A DNA stretch of 36,761 nucleotides. Source: Westiellopsis prolifica IICB1 (GTDB taxonomy: Bacteria; Cyanobacteriota; Cyanobacteriia; Cyanobacteriales; Nostocaceae). Shown piece after piece: positions 15,652 through 23,837 of the stretch. Positions within the stretch are counted from its first letter, which is position 1; each line of letters starts with the position of its first letter. The stretch lies in the NCBI RefSeq assembly GCF_004323185.1, contig NZ_NAPS01000001.1, forward strand, positions 3,439,271-3,476,031, read 5' to 3'. The position numbers and the translations under genes were made by a program. The notes beneath the pieces were generated by a model. That model made no database searches, was not told the origin of the DNA, and worked only from the letters and a program-made list of their open reading frames with translations.

Positions 15652-16020
15652 ATGAACAAGGAATTTTTACCAAAGGATGATTTACATCCTCTTCAGCTAA
15701 CTTCAGCAGATATTATATTACGGCAGCAACTAGAAAATTCTATTAGTTGTTATTTTTATAATGCTTGCGATCGCACTATTCAAAAACTATTATCTAGTTG
15801 TCGCTGGTACATTCTTAGTCACGCCAATGCTTTGACTTTAGTAGTTGAATGTCCAGACCAAATTACTAACTGGCGTGTTCTCCAAAAAATCGTGCCAATG
15901 GCAGCAATTTTAGGCGACATTATCAACAGTGCCAAAATTCGCGTTTGTCCGCCTAAAAAGCAGGGATTACCTTTTGAAATGAGAGTAGATGAGCTAGCAG
16001 TTTATCGAGATCGGGCGTAA
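15652..16020 (+). CDS. Hypothetical cyanobacterial protein
   Basis: A 122-residue soluble-looking protein that I do not recognise. Visible features are an N-terminal acidic and polar part (FLPKDDLHPLQLTSADI), two cysteines in the middle (ISCYFYNACDRT), a hydrophobic ALTLVVECP strand, and a basic VCPPKKQGLPFEMRVDEL near the end. The true start is probably ATG 15652, which directly follows GAGAAGGAG; an in-frame TTG at 15637 would add five residues. It is convergent with hupW, 52 bp apart; the gap holds heptamer-like ATTTTGG repeats. Confidence 0.6.
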   Translation: MNKEFLPKDDLHPLQLTSADIILRQQLENSISCYFYNACDRTIQKLLSSCRWYILSHANALTLVVECPDQITNWRVLQKIVPMAAILGDIINSAKIRVCPPKKQGLPFEMRVDELAVYRDRA

Positions 16021-16072
16021 TCCGATTTTAGACTTTAGATTTTGGATTTTGGATTAAATCTAAAATCTCACT

Positions 16073-16561
16073 CTAGTCATTTTTGGACTTGAGAATAGTT
16101 AGAATTTCTGCAAAAACCAAGTCAGCAGATTTTTGAACAGCAGGACTCAAATCCCAACCAAAATCAAGATTTGCCGCTTCAATTAAATAAACTATCACCT
16201 CTTGCGGAAAATCATTTTGAAAGATTTTTCTACCTGCGGCTAAAGCATTATCCCAACGAAAATCATGCAAATTATAACTGGGTTCTGGTAGAGCCTCTAG
16301 TTCTTTACCAGGAACTTTAAACACAGCGCCTGGTTCGGAACCTGTTGCACTTGCATCAATAATGATTAACTGTTTACAGCCTCTTGCTTGAAACATCACT
16401 TCCATCCCAGCAGTACCACAATCATAAATTTGCACATAAGGATGGGGATGTTCAGCAAGATATTGTTGTAAGCGTTGGGCGACTATGACACCCACAGCAT
16501 CATCGCTGCGGTTGAGATTTCCGCAACCAATAATTGTTATTTGTTCTTGGTCATTTGTCAT
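16073..16561 (-). CDS. hupW: Hydrogenase maturation protease, probably HupW
   Basis: This endopeptidase clips the C terminus of the [NiFe] hydrogenase large subunit after nickel insertion. The 162-residue product has the family's N-terminal GCGNLNRSDDAVG with the nickel-sensing glutamate replaced by aspartate-type residues, a central YDCGTAGMEVMF with the conserved aspartate, IIIDAS, and a histidine in NLHDFRW. Proximity to nif genes favours HupW (uptake hydrogenase) over HoxW (bidirectional hydrogenase), but that choice is inference; no hupS, hupL or hox genes are in the window. The gene reads alone and its 5' side faces a Uma2 remnant. Confidence 0.85.
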   Translation of the reverse strand: MTNDQEQITIIGCGNLNRSDDAVGVIVAQRLQQYLAEHPHPYVQIYDCGTAGMEVMFQARGCKQLIIIDASATGSEPGAVFKVPGKELEALPEPSYNLHDFRWDNALAAGRKIFQNDFPQEVIVYLIEAANLDFGWDLSPAVQKSADLVFAEILTILKSKND

Positions 16562-16701
16562 TTGTTGTTCGTGAATTCAGTGGGGTGGGTAAGGCTAAAC
16601 AAGTCTAACGCATGATTTTTTCCAAAACTCTTTCAGAACTATAACAAACAACTAAAATAGACATTAGTGTTTGGTCTAGTAGACTTAAAGGCAAGCCCAA
16701 A

Positions 16702-16884
16702 ATGGTACAAGCACTATCTAAAACGCTGACATTGGCGGAGTTTCTACAATTACCAGAAACTAAACCTGCTAGTGAGTACATTGACGGTAAAATTATCCAG
16801 AAACCAATACCACAAGGGAAACATAGTGCAACCTACCGAAATTATACAGATTCAGTCTCGTTACTTATAGTACAAGGAACTTGA
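16702..16884 (+). pseudogene. N-terminal fragment of a Uma2-family (DUF820) endonuclease
   Basis: The first 45 residues or so (TLAEFLQLPETKPASEYIDG, KIIQKPIPQGKHSA) match the N terminus of Uma2 proteins, which are abundant in cyanobacteria and normally about 190 residues long. Homology then stops and the frame runs through 15 unrelated residues to a stop, so the nuclease core is missing. It is a truncated remnant, not a working enzyme. Confidence 0.75.
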
Positions 16885-17272
16885 TTCTGAGTGACATTTG
16901 TGTTGATAATTGGCTAACACTGCCTTTAAGCCGACCGACCAATAATGGTTGTTTGTCGTTTGTATTCCTAAAATTTGTAGCGACTGTTTTAAAAAGTCAC
17001 GCGATCGCATGAGATTTTGTGCTTAACTTGCAGAAACGGAACTAGAGCAGAGGTGAAATATAGAACTCCTATGTGATTTTTGAAAAAAACTCAGTACACT
17101 TTCTGTTAAGAGTTCCCCGTTAAGAGTTCCCTACCTTCACGAGTAAGTTCATAAATCAAATCGGATTGCTATAGCATTTAGTTAATTCATATTGCGATTC
17201 AAACAAAGCTTATAGGTGTGTTGTACCCTAAAGCTATTTGCTTCCATGATTGAAAAGTGATGAGTTTAACCC
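16885..17272. other. Gap between the Uma2 remnant and brnT
   Basis: No gene seen. GTTAAGAGTTCCC occurs twice in tandem at 17106-17132, and a HIP1 octamer lies near 17000. Confidence 0.45.
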
Positions 17273-17560
17273 ATGAATTTTGAGTGGGATGAACGAAAAA
17301 ACGAACTTAATATTGACAAGCACGGTTTCGATTTTGCTGATGCTTATCGAGTTTTTGACTTGCCGATGGCGGTTGACCTTGATGAGCGCAACGACTATGG
17401 TGAAGATCGATGGATCGGAATTGGACTACTGGATGGACGTGTGGTGATAGTTGTTTACACTGAGCCTGATGAAGCAACAATTCGTATAATTTCCTTAAGA
17501 AAAGCACTCTCACATGAAAGGAAGCGTTATGAGCAATACCTCAAAAACCGATTGGTCTAG
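17273..17560 (+). CDS. brnT: BrnT-family toxin
   Basis: BrnT is a small RelE-like ribonuclease toxin of type II toxin-antitoxin systems. The 95-residue product has the hallmark start FEWDERKNELNIDKHGFDF, then ERNDYGEDRWIGIGLLDGR, VVVYTEPDEATIRIIS-type strands (IVVYTEPD, IRIISLRKA) and the terminal RKALSHERKRYE. Length and motifs are complete. It overlaps its antitoxin gene by 32 bp in another frame. Confidence 0.9.
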   Translation: MNFEWDERKNELNIDKHGFDFADAYRVFDLPMAVDLDERNDYGEDRWIGIGLLDGRVVIVVYTEPDEATIRIISLRKALSHERKRYEQYLKNRLV

Positions 17561-17807
17561 AATTGACGAAATGACTGACGATGAAATTGACACCTCGGAT
17601 ATTCCCCCTCTTACAGACGAATTCTTTTCAAAGGCAAAGTTAAGAATGCCTGCATCGCCATTGGCTACAGTTGCTATTCGTGTTGATTCTGAAACTCTGG
17701 CATGGTTCCAATCAAAGGGTGAAGAAGCTGAACAGCATATGGCTGCTGCACTACGAATCTATGCAGAAGCACAAAAAAAAGCTGCTACCATGCATCAATC
17801 AGCATAA
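17529..17807 (+). CDS. brnA: BrnA-family antitoxin
   Basis: A 92-residue partner of BrnT. The N-terminal half is acidic (DEMTDDEIDTSDIPPLTDE), and the C-terminal half carries the ribbon-helix-helix-type DNA-binding part (ATVAIRVDSETLAWFQSKG, then MAAALRIYAE). BrnA binds BrnT and represses the operon. I chose ATG 17529, with AAAGGAAG just upstream; a start at 17514 is possible. Only 11 bp separate its stop from the insertion sequence, so the operon's normal 3' region has been displaced. Confidence 0.88.
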   Translation: MSNTSKTDWSRIDEMTDDEIDTSDIPPLTDEFFSKAKLRMPASPLATVAIRVDSETLAWFQSKGEEAEQHMAAALRIYAEAQKKAATMHQSA

Positions 17808-17809
17808 CA

Positions 17810-17818
17810 ACTCTATAT
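17810..17818. repeat. 9-bp target-site duplication, left
   Basis: ACTCTATAT directly before the left end of the insertion sequence; identical to 19367-19375. Confidence 0.9.
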
Positions 17819-19366
17819 CATTGGTCACAAGTTAAGCTAAAAGCACTTTTGTCAATAAGTACAAATGCTCGTATTTGTCGGAGTGAAAAATTAAAATGTG
17901 GCGCTATTTATTAAGGGAGGGTTGGAAAAAAAATTCTTCGGGGCTTCGTTGAGTAGCAGGAAAGGGGGAGACAATCAGCCTGGTATTAGGTTTTCGCTCT
18001 CGCTTGACAATTCCTAAATCCCGATTTTTGGGGTCAGCAAAATACTTAATTGGGTCTGACTCTAATCCTTTTTCATAAGCTACAGAAAAATGATACATAC
18101 CTCGATAAATCATCTCTAAAGAAATATGCTCGAACGGTATTTCTAATTCATCTGCTACTCCATCTCCTAAATCTACTAAAATCGCATAAAATAGCCAAGT
18201 TCCCCAGATTTGTAATTGCACTCCATTGAGAGAACCAGTCCATAAATAACTTAAACATAGTAAGCGTTTCACCGTACAAAACGTATCCTCAATTCGCCAG
18301 CGTCTTCGATATAAATCTGCTACTACATAAGGGGGTAAAATTTGGGGTTCAAGTACACTAGTTAGATAGGAATGCCATGTCTTTCCTGACCGAATTTCTA
18401 CTAACCTTACAGTGACAATAGGTGTTTTTTTTGTGCCAGAACCTATCTTAATAATACGGTCTTTGATGTCATAACTACTGGTTAATACCTGCTCTACTTG
18501 ATAAGATGCCCCTTTCTTTATCCGAGTAATAAAATCAATTTTTCTGTTAATTAGTTCTTGCCAAAAAGTAAAATGATAGAAGCCTCTATCTAGCAGCAAT
18601 AAGGTGTTGGCTTTCACTAATCTAAGTAAATCTCCCTCCCAATGAGTATCTGCTTGCTTGGGATTTGTCCAAAACAAAATTTCTACAGGGAGATGAGTTA
18701 CTAAATCCATTAGTGTTCCCATTTTTCCCGCTAGTTGACCCTTTGGCGCATCTTCTAAACTTTTTAGTTTACAGAATAATGCTTCCAATGTTGAACCGTC
18801 TGCTATCCATATCCTTTCAAATCTTTTTAATGTAAATTGTATGCTTTCTGGTAATGGTCGAGAGCTTCTCAAAGACCATGCGTTTCTCAGATGAGGTAGT
18901 AATTCTTTAAAGACTCGTTCAAATAAAATGGCAGGAAAAGTTAAAAATCTTTGCGATAATGCTTGTTGTCTAACTTTTTGGGGTTCACACCACAAAAATC
19001 CCTCTCTGTTTAATAATCGGGTTAATTCTTGTACCCCAGGAACTTCTCGCCACAATAAAGTTAATACGGCGGCCACCATTAATGGTAGGTTGAGAATCCT
19101 GTCTCTTAATTTCAGTTGGCGGTAGTAGCTTTTTTGGGCAGCGATGGCTGGAGTTAATAGGTTTTCTAACCGACTGGCGATCGCTTCATTTTCCAGTTGC
19201 GGACGATTCTTCTTCTTCGCATGGTCTCGGTTAATGCTCTTGGTGCTACTCATGTGGGTTTAAGGGATGTCTCAATTCCTTTTTGGATATAGCTTGAGCG
19301 CCTATTTTACCGATTTTTGACATACCCCCTTGACAATTGGCTCTTTTTCTTAACTTGTGACCAATG
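17819..19366 (-). mobile_element. IS4-family insertion sequence, 1548 bp, complete
   Basis: The ends are perfect 18-bp inverted repeats, CATTGGTCACAAGTTAAG (17819-17836) and its complement (19349-19366), with weaker pairing continuing to TTGTCAA. The 9-bp duplication ACTCTATAT flanks it. A single intact transposase gene fills the minus strand. Intact ends, intact gene and a perfect duplication suggest a fairly recent insertion. Confidence 0.93.
17904..19253 (-). CDS. IS4-family DDE transposase
   Basis: A 449-residue cut-and-paste transposase. Catalytic residues are visible: D152 in WIADGSTLE, D222 in LLLDRGFY, and E322 within the IS4 signature Y-x2-R-x3-E-x6-K (YRRRWRIEDTFCTVK, Y315, R318, E322, K329). 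The N-terminal basic region (RDHAKKKNRPQ) probably contributes to end binding. The frame is uninterrupted, so it could be active. Downstream of its stop about 85 bp remain to the left end of the element. Confidence 0.93.
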   Translation of the reverse strand: MSSTKSINRDHAKKKNRPQLENEAIASRLENLLTPAIAAQKSYYRQLKLRDRILNLPLMVAAVLTLLWREVPGVQELTRLLNREGFLWCEPQKVRQQALSQRFLTFPAILFERVFKELLPHLRNAWSLRSSRPLPESIQFTLKRFERIWIADGSTLEALFCKLKSLEDAPKGQLAGKMGTLMDLVTHLPVEILFWTNPKQADTHWEGDLLRLVKANTLLLLDRGFYHFTFWQELINRKIDFITRIKKGASYQVEQVLTSSYDIKDRIIKIGSGTKKTPIVTVRLVEIRSGKTWHSYLTSVLEPQILPPYVVADLYRRRWRIEDTFCTVKRLLCLSYLWTGSLNGVQLQIWGTWLFYAILVDLGDGVADELEIPFEHISLEMIYRGMYHFSVAYEKGLESDPIKYFADPKNRDLGIVKRERKPNTRLIVSPFPATQRSPEEFFFQPSLNK

Positions 19367-19375
19367 ACTCTATAT
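19367..19375. repeat. 9-bp target-site duplication, right
   Basis: ACTCTATAT directly after the right end of the insertion sequence; identical to 17810-17818. Confidence 0.9.
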
Positions 19376-19821
19376 TGTTTTAATTCACATCAGGTGTAAA
19401 TCAAGAAAAGAGAAATATTCCCTGATGTTTTTTATTTACAAACAAAATCTAGTTTGTATTGTACCATTATTTTTAATACAAATTAAATGAAAAATACTTT
19501 TATTAATCAGCAAAAAGTTTATATTAATACATTATTAATAATAGTTCACTATTGACATTTAGTAATTATAGTTCTGATTAAAAAATACATTTTTTAGTTT
19601 TGTTTAAGAATATTATCGTTGTATGCTAATTGTTAAGTTTTAAGTCTAAAAGTTAAACTAAATTCATCCTATCCTACAACCAAGCTAATTCTTAATTAAC
19701 CAGATTTCGCCGCACATAAATTATAACCAAATTGGTTAGGTATGAATGCTGGTAATGATATTTTGAGATGCCAATCTTGGAAATTGAGCTTATATGCAGT
19801 AGACATACCCAGGAGAATTTT
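19376..19821 (+). other. Upstream region of the cox operon
   Basis: Very AT-rich with no gene. It must hold the promoter of the DUF2231-cox operon, but I could not identify an NtcA site or other recognisable operator. Confidence 0.4.
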
Positions 19822-20322
19822 ATGCTTGAGTATCTAACGCGTTTGAACGACCACAATTTACCCTATCCAGATACAATACATCCCATCGTTGTTCACTTTG
19901 TGATCGCAATGGTATTGTTTGCCTTCTGTTGTGATGCGATAGGTTATTTTACCCGCAACTCCCGGCTATTCGAGGTCAGCTGGTGGAATATGTGTCTTGC
20001 TACCGTCGCTATCTTTGTGGCGATCATTTTTGGTCAATTTGAAGCAGGTTTGGCAACACCTTATCATCTAGCAAAATCAGTGTTAAATATACATACTCTG
20101 ATTGGCTGGTCACTTTCAGGAATTATTGCTGCAATTACAGCTTGGCGTTATGTAATTCGTACGCGCAACCCCCAGAAATTACCCATTGGCTATTTGGGAG
20201 TAGGACTACTTCTAGTCACCATCGTTGGTATGCAAGTATATCTAGGAGATCAACTTGTTTGGGTGTATGGACTGCACACAGTACCGGTAGTTGAAGCAGT
20301 AAAGGATGGTATTTTGCGATGA
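19822..20322 (+). CDS. DUF2231 membrane protein, first of the cox3 operon pair
   Basis: A 166-residue protein with four hydrophobic segments and the DUF2231 motif IHPIVVHFVIAM near residue 18, plus a second histidine in LNIHTLIGW. Conserved histidines suggest a redox or metal role, but the family's function is unproven. I chose ATG 19822, preceded by CAGGAGA; a frame beginning at 19768 adds 18 residues without a ribosome-binding site. Its stop overlaps the start of a second DUF2231 gene (ATGA), so the pair is translationally coupled. Similar pairs precede coxB in cox3-type loci of heterocystous cyanobacteria (from memory). Confidence 0.82.
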   Translation: MLEYLTRLNDHNLPYPDTIHPIVVHFVIAMVLFAFCCDAIGYFTRNSRLFEVSWWNMCLATVAIFVAIIFGQFEAGLATPYHLAKSVLNIHTLIGWSLSGIIAAITAWRYVIRTRNPQKLPIGYLGVGLLLVTIVGMQVYLGDQLVWVYGLHTVPVVEAVKDGILR

Positions 20323-20924
20323 ACGCAGAACTGATTGATCAATTGGGAGCGCAACTAGGCGCGAACGGACTTCCCTACAGCATTCCTATTCATCCCAACT
20401 TAGTTCATCTGACCTTAGGTCTGTTTATCATTGCGATTCTCTTTGATATTGTCGGTGTATTTTTCCCCCTACATCAATTCGTCTACAAATATTTAGCATT
20501 ACCAGTCGAACGTGCGAACTTCTTCGATGTTGGCTGGTATAACATGCTCGCCTCAGCCTTGATTACCTTTTTGACAGTTGCAGCAGGTTTTTACGAAATC
20601 ATGCTTGCACAAGCACCAGTGGATGTCAAGAGCGCCTGGGGTATGCAAGCAATGGAAACAATGCTTTGGCATGGTGTGGGTGGTGTTATACTCCTAGCAC
20701 TAATTGTCGGGATGACGGTCTGGCGAGGATTCCAGCGCTTTATTTGGCGCAAACACGAAGATAGACAAGTGCAGTTGAGTTATCTAGCTGTCGGAATGGC
20801 GATCATGTTTGTGATGTATGTTCACGGCACATTGGGAGCGCAAATGGCTGCGGAATTCGGCATCCACAACACCGCCGACCAATTGCTCAGAGTTGGTCAA
20901 GACCTCAACGCCATGATTAAGTAA
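20319..20924 (+). CDS. DUF2231 membrane protein, second of the pair
   Basis: A 201-residue paralogue of the preceding protein. It has the IHPNLVHLTLGLFI motif near residue 25, four to five hydrophobic segments, a WHGVGGVIL segment with a histidine, and MYVHGTLGAQ near the end. The N terminus (MNAELIDQLGAQLGANGLPY) is cytoplasmic-looking. Together with its partner it may form a membrane subcomplex accessory to the oxidase; that is inference from gene order. A heptamer array separates it from coxB. Confidence 0.82.
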   Translation: MNAELIDQLGAQLGANGLPYSIPIHPNLVHLTLGLFIIAILFDIVGVFFPLHQFVYKYLALPVERANFFDVGWYNMLASALITFLTVAAGFYEIMLAQAPVDVKSAWGMQAMETMLWHGVGGVILLALIVGMTVWRGFQRFIWRKHEDRQVQLSYLAVGMAIMFVMYVHGTLGAQMAAEFGIHNTADQLLRVGQDLNAMIK

Positions 20925-20925
20925 G

Positions 20926-21017
20926 TCCTTTGTCCAAAGTCAATTGTCAATTGTCCAGAGTTTTGACAAATTACTATTGACTATTGACCATTGACCATTG
21001 ACCCTTGACTTTTTACT
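20926..21017 (+). repeat. Heptamer repeats before coxB
   Basis: Units of the type GTCAATT, TGTCCAA, then TTGACCA/TTGACTA run up to the coxB start codon. The two halves are partly complementary. This is the same class as the arrays in the nif operon. Confidence 0.75.
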
Positions 21018-21995
21018 ATGAAAATCCAGAAATTACTAAAAATACTGACCTTTGCAACGAGTGCGATCGCACTGACTACTACCAGTCTCTGGATTGGAAA
21101 ACAGGCTTATTCCTGGCTTCCTCCCCAAGCAGCTGCGGAATCATTACTCGTTGATGACTTGATTAGCTTCTTGGTAACACTTGGAGCATTTATCTTCCTG
21201 GGTGTCACCGGAACCCTGATGTATTCGGTAATTTTCCATCGGGCGAAAAAAGGTGAAATCATCGACGGGCCACCTATCGAAGGAAATATTACCCTCGAAG
21301 TCGTCTGGACAGCCATCCCCATTATGCTAGTGCTGTGGATTGCTGGTTACAGCTACCAAATCTACGAGCAAATGGGAATTCAAGGCCCAAATGAACATGT
21401 CCATTTCCGTATGCCGATGGGGATGGAATCAGCTTATGCAGCACCAAAGGAGGAAGCGGGGACACGGGGACACGGAGACACGGGGAATTTATCAAAAACA
21501 CTCTCCGCATCACCGGATCTCACACCCTCCGCGTCTAACCTAGAACCTGTAGAAAAAATCGACGTTCTTGCTAAACAATGGGCTTGGGTCTTCCACTATC
21601 CAGAAAAGAATGTCACCAGTAGCGAACTGCACTTACCAGCTAATAAAAGAGTGCGTTTAGCACTGCAATCTGAAGATGTTCTTCATGGCTTATACGTACC
21701 AGCCTTTCGCCTCAAACAAGACATAGTTCCCAACCAAACTATAGACTTTGAATTCACTCCTATTCGGCTTGGTAAATATCAACTCACTGATTCTCAATAC
21801 AGTGGTACATACTTTGCAACTATGCAAGCCGATGTTGTCGTTGAATCACCAGAAGATTATCATCAGTGGCTGACCAAAGCTGCAACCCGCAAGCTTACCC
21901 CAGCCAAAAATCAAGCAGCTTCTGAATATGCTCAAGCAGATGGCTGGACAACTGTCGCCCCTGCTGAACCACCTCTGGTTAATTATCCTGGTTAA
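21018..21995 (+). CDS. coxB: Terminal oxidase subunit II lacking the CuA site (cox3/ARTO type)
   Basis: A 325-residue subunit II with two N-terminal membrane segments (about 48-72 and 95-112) and a periplasmic/lumenal cupredoxin domain. The segment QWAWVFHYP and H223 (VLHGLYVPAFRLKQD) are kept, but the CuA loop reads DSQYSGTYFATM: both cysteines (positions 258 and 262), the bridging glutamate (260) and the second histidine (266) are replaced; only M269 remains. CuA is therefore absent, as in quinol oxidases and the cyanobacterial alternative respiratory terminal oxidase. Residues about 145-178 are low-complexity and partly encoded by an 8-bp repeat. The ATG follows a heptamer array; coxA follows after 15 bp. 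Confidence 0.9.
   Translation: MKIQKLLKILTFATSAIALTTTSLWIGKQAYSWLPPQAAAESLLVDDLISFLVTLGAFIFLGVTGTLMYSVIFHRAKKGEIIDGPPIEGNITLEVVWTAIPIMLVLWIAGYSYQIYEQMGIQGPNEHVHFRMPMGMESAYAAPKEEAGTRGHGDTGNLSKTLSASPDLTPSASNLEPVEKIDVLAKQWAWVFHYPEKNVTSSELHLPANKRVRLALQSEDVLHGLYVPAFRLKQDIVPNQTIDFEFTPIRLGKYQLTDSQYSGTYFATMQADVVVESPEDYHQWLTKAATRKLTPAKNQAASEYAQADGWTTVAPAEPPLVNYPG
21457..21485 (+). repeat. 8-bp tandem repeat inside coxB
   Basis: CGGGGACA, CGGGGACA, CGGAGACA, then CGGGG. Three units make 24 bp, which preserves the reading frame and encodes a Gly-, Thr- and His-rich stretch (AGTRGHGDTG) before the cupredoxin domain. Confidence 0.85.
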
Positions 21996-22010
21996 TAGGA
22001 AAACAAAGCG

Positions 22011-23714
22011 ATGACGAACATTACCATCGAAAATATCGGTATCGCAGGTGAACAAACCCATCACCCCAGTCCTGATAACTGGAAGCGATACTTCAGCTTT
22101 AGCACCGATCACAAGGTCATTGGTATTCAGTACCTTGTTACCTCATTTATCTTCTTTCTTGTTGGCGGTATCTTTGCCATGATACTGCGGGGAGAACTCA
22201 TCACCCCTGATTCAGATTTGATTGATCGTACCATGTACAATGGCATGTTTACCATGCATGGTACTGTCATGCTGTTCCTGTGGACATTCCCATCCTTAGT
22301 TGGTATAGCTAACTACCTCGTACCCCTGATGATCGGGGCGCGGGACATGGCATTTCCTCGCCTCAACGCTGCCGCTTTTTGGATGGTTCCGGTTGTCGGC
22401 ATCCTGTTGATGGCTAGCTTTTTTGTTCCTGGTGGTCCAGCCCAAGCTGGCTGGTGGTCTTACCCGCCCGTCAGTCTCCAAAATCCCACAGGTAACTTAA
22501 TTAACGGACAAGTCATCTGGTTGTTGGCAGTAGCCATTTCTGGTGTATCTTCTATTATGGGAGCAGTCAACTTTGTTACCACAATTGTCAAGATGCGCGC
22601 ACCAGGGATGACCTTCTTTAGAATGCCCCTGTTTGTTTGGGCAGTATTCAGCGCTCAAATTATCCAACTTTTCGGACTCCCAGCCTTGACAGCAGGCGCA
22701 GTTATGCTGTTACTCGACCTCACCGTTGGTACTGGCTTTTTTAACCCAGCGAACGGTGGTAATCCAGTCATGTTCCAGCATTACTTCTGGTTCTATTCAC
22801 ACCCTGCTGTTTATGTAATTATTTTGCCCATCTTTGGGATTTTCTCAGAGATATTCCCGGTTTATGCTCGTAAGCCTTTATTTGGTTATAAAGTAGTTGC
22901 CGTTTCCTCAATTTTAATTGCCGTAGTGAGTGCGATCGTCTGGGTACACCACATGTATGTTAGTGGTACTCCTGGTTGGATGCGGATGCTTTTCATGTTG
23001 ACGACTATGTTTGTCTCCGTACCCACTGGGATTAAAGTATTTGCCTGGGTAGCGACGATTTGGGGCGGTAAATTACGCCTAACTACACCCATGTTGTTTG
23101 CTTTGGGTGGATTGGTGTTGTTTGTCTTCGCCGGAATTACAGGTATCATGCTGTCTTCTGTGCCTGTGGATGTTCATGTCAATAATACTTACTTTGTTGT
23201 TGGTCACTTTCACTATGTCCTTTACGGGACGGTAACTATGGGGATGTATGCAGCCATCTACCATTGGTTCCCCAAGATGACGGGCAAAATGTACTATGAA
23301 GGCTTGGGTAAGTTGCACTTTTGGTTAGCGTTTATTGGTACTAATCTTAACTTCTTTCCTATGCATCCATTGGGTTTACAAGGGATGTTGCGTAGAGTTG
23401 CTTCCTACGCTCCAGAGTATGAGTTATGGAATATTGTTGCTAGTGTTGGTGCGTTTATGTTAGGTATGTCTACTCTACCTTTTATTTTAAATATGATTAG
23501 TGCTTGGGTAGGTGGCGAGCAAGCATCGGCTAATCCTTGGCAAGCGATTGGTTTGGAATGGGAAGTTTCTTCACCACCACCTGTAGAAAATTTTGAAGAG
23601 ATTCCTGTGGTGATTAGTGAGCCTTATGGATATGGAAAATCAGAGCCTTTAGTGGCTCAAACTCATAGGCATAACTATCTGTCTACTAACCCTAATTTGA
23701 CGAGTGTAGATTGA
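22011..23714 (+). CDS. coxA: Heme-copper oxidase subunit I
   Basis: The 567-residue catalytic subunit has about 12 membrane segments. Low-spin heme ligands are H83 (MFTMHGTVM) and H401; the active site has H264 in YSHPAVY with the cross-linking tyrosine Y268, H313/H314 in VWVHHMY as CuB ligands, and H399 in GHFHYV. The YSHPxV motif replaces the common GHPEV, so this is an A2-type enzyme lacking the D-channel glutamate. It pumps or translocates protons while reducing oxygen. With a CuA-less subunit II it probably oxidises quinol. Its ATG is 15 bp after coxB. Confidence 0.95.
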   Translation: MTNITIENIGIAGEQTHHPSPDNWKRYFSFSTDHKVIGIQYLVTSFIFFLVGGIFAMILRGELITPDSDLIDRTMYNGMFTMHGTVMLFLWTFPSLVGIANYLVPLMIGARDMAFPRLNAAAFWMVPVVGILLMASFFVPGGPAQAGWWSYPPVSLQNPTGNLINGQVIWLLAVAISGVSSIMGAVNFVTTIVKMRAPGMTFFRMPLFVWAVFSAQIIQLFGLPALTAGAVMLLLDLTVGTGFFNPANGGNPVMFQHYFWFYSHPAVYVIILPIFGIFSEIFPVYARKPLFGYKVVAVSSILIAVVSAIVWVHHMYVSGTPGWMRMLFMLTTMFVSVPTGIKVFAWVATIWGGKLRLTTPMLFALGGLVLFVFAGITGIMLSSVPVDVHVNNTYFVVGHFHYVLYGTVTMGMYAAIYHWFPKMTGKMYYEGLGKLHFWLAFIGTNLNFFPMHPLGLQGMLRRVASYAPEYELWNIVASVGAFMLGMSTLPFILNMISAWVGGEQASANPWQAIGLEWEVSSPPPVENFEEIPVVISEPYGYGKSEPLVAQTHRHNYLSTNPNLTSVD

Positions 23715-23726
23715 TGCGGCTAGATA

Positions 23727-23759
23727 ATGCGGAGAGTTCTGTAAGAAGATTCTCCGCAT
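23727..23759 (+). promoter_or_regulatory. Hairpin between coxA and coxC
   Basis: ATGCGGAGA (23727-23735) pairs perfectly with TCTCCGCAT (23751-23759). No T tract follows, so it may be an mRNA-stability or partial-termination element. A fragment of the 827-917 repeat interior lies just after it (about 23782-23811). Confidence 0.55.
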
Positions 23760-23837
23760 CTTCATTGAAAGAATATTGATTACAAACCGCAGAGGACGCA
23801 GAGTACACAGAGAAAGAGAGTAAGGAGAATTTCAGGA

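Noticed and set aside
17819-19366. This IS4 element as the certain mover of the 102-bp MITE
   Set aside because: The first 11 bases of the terminal repeats match at only a few positions, and the duplication lengths differ (9 against 10 bp).
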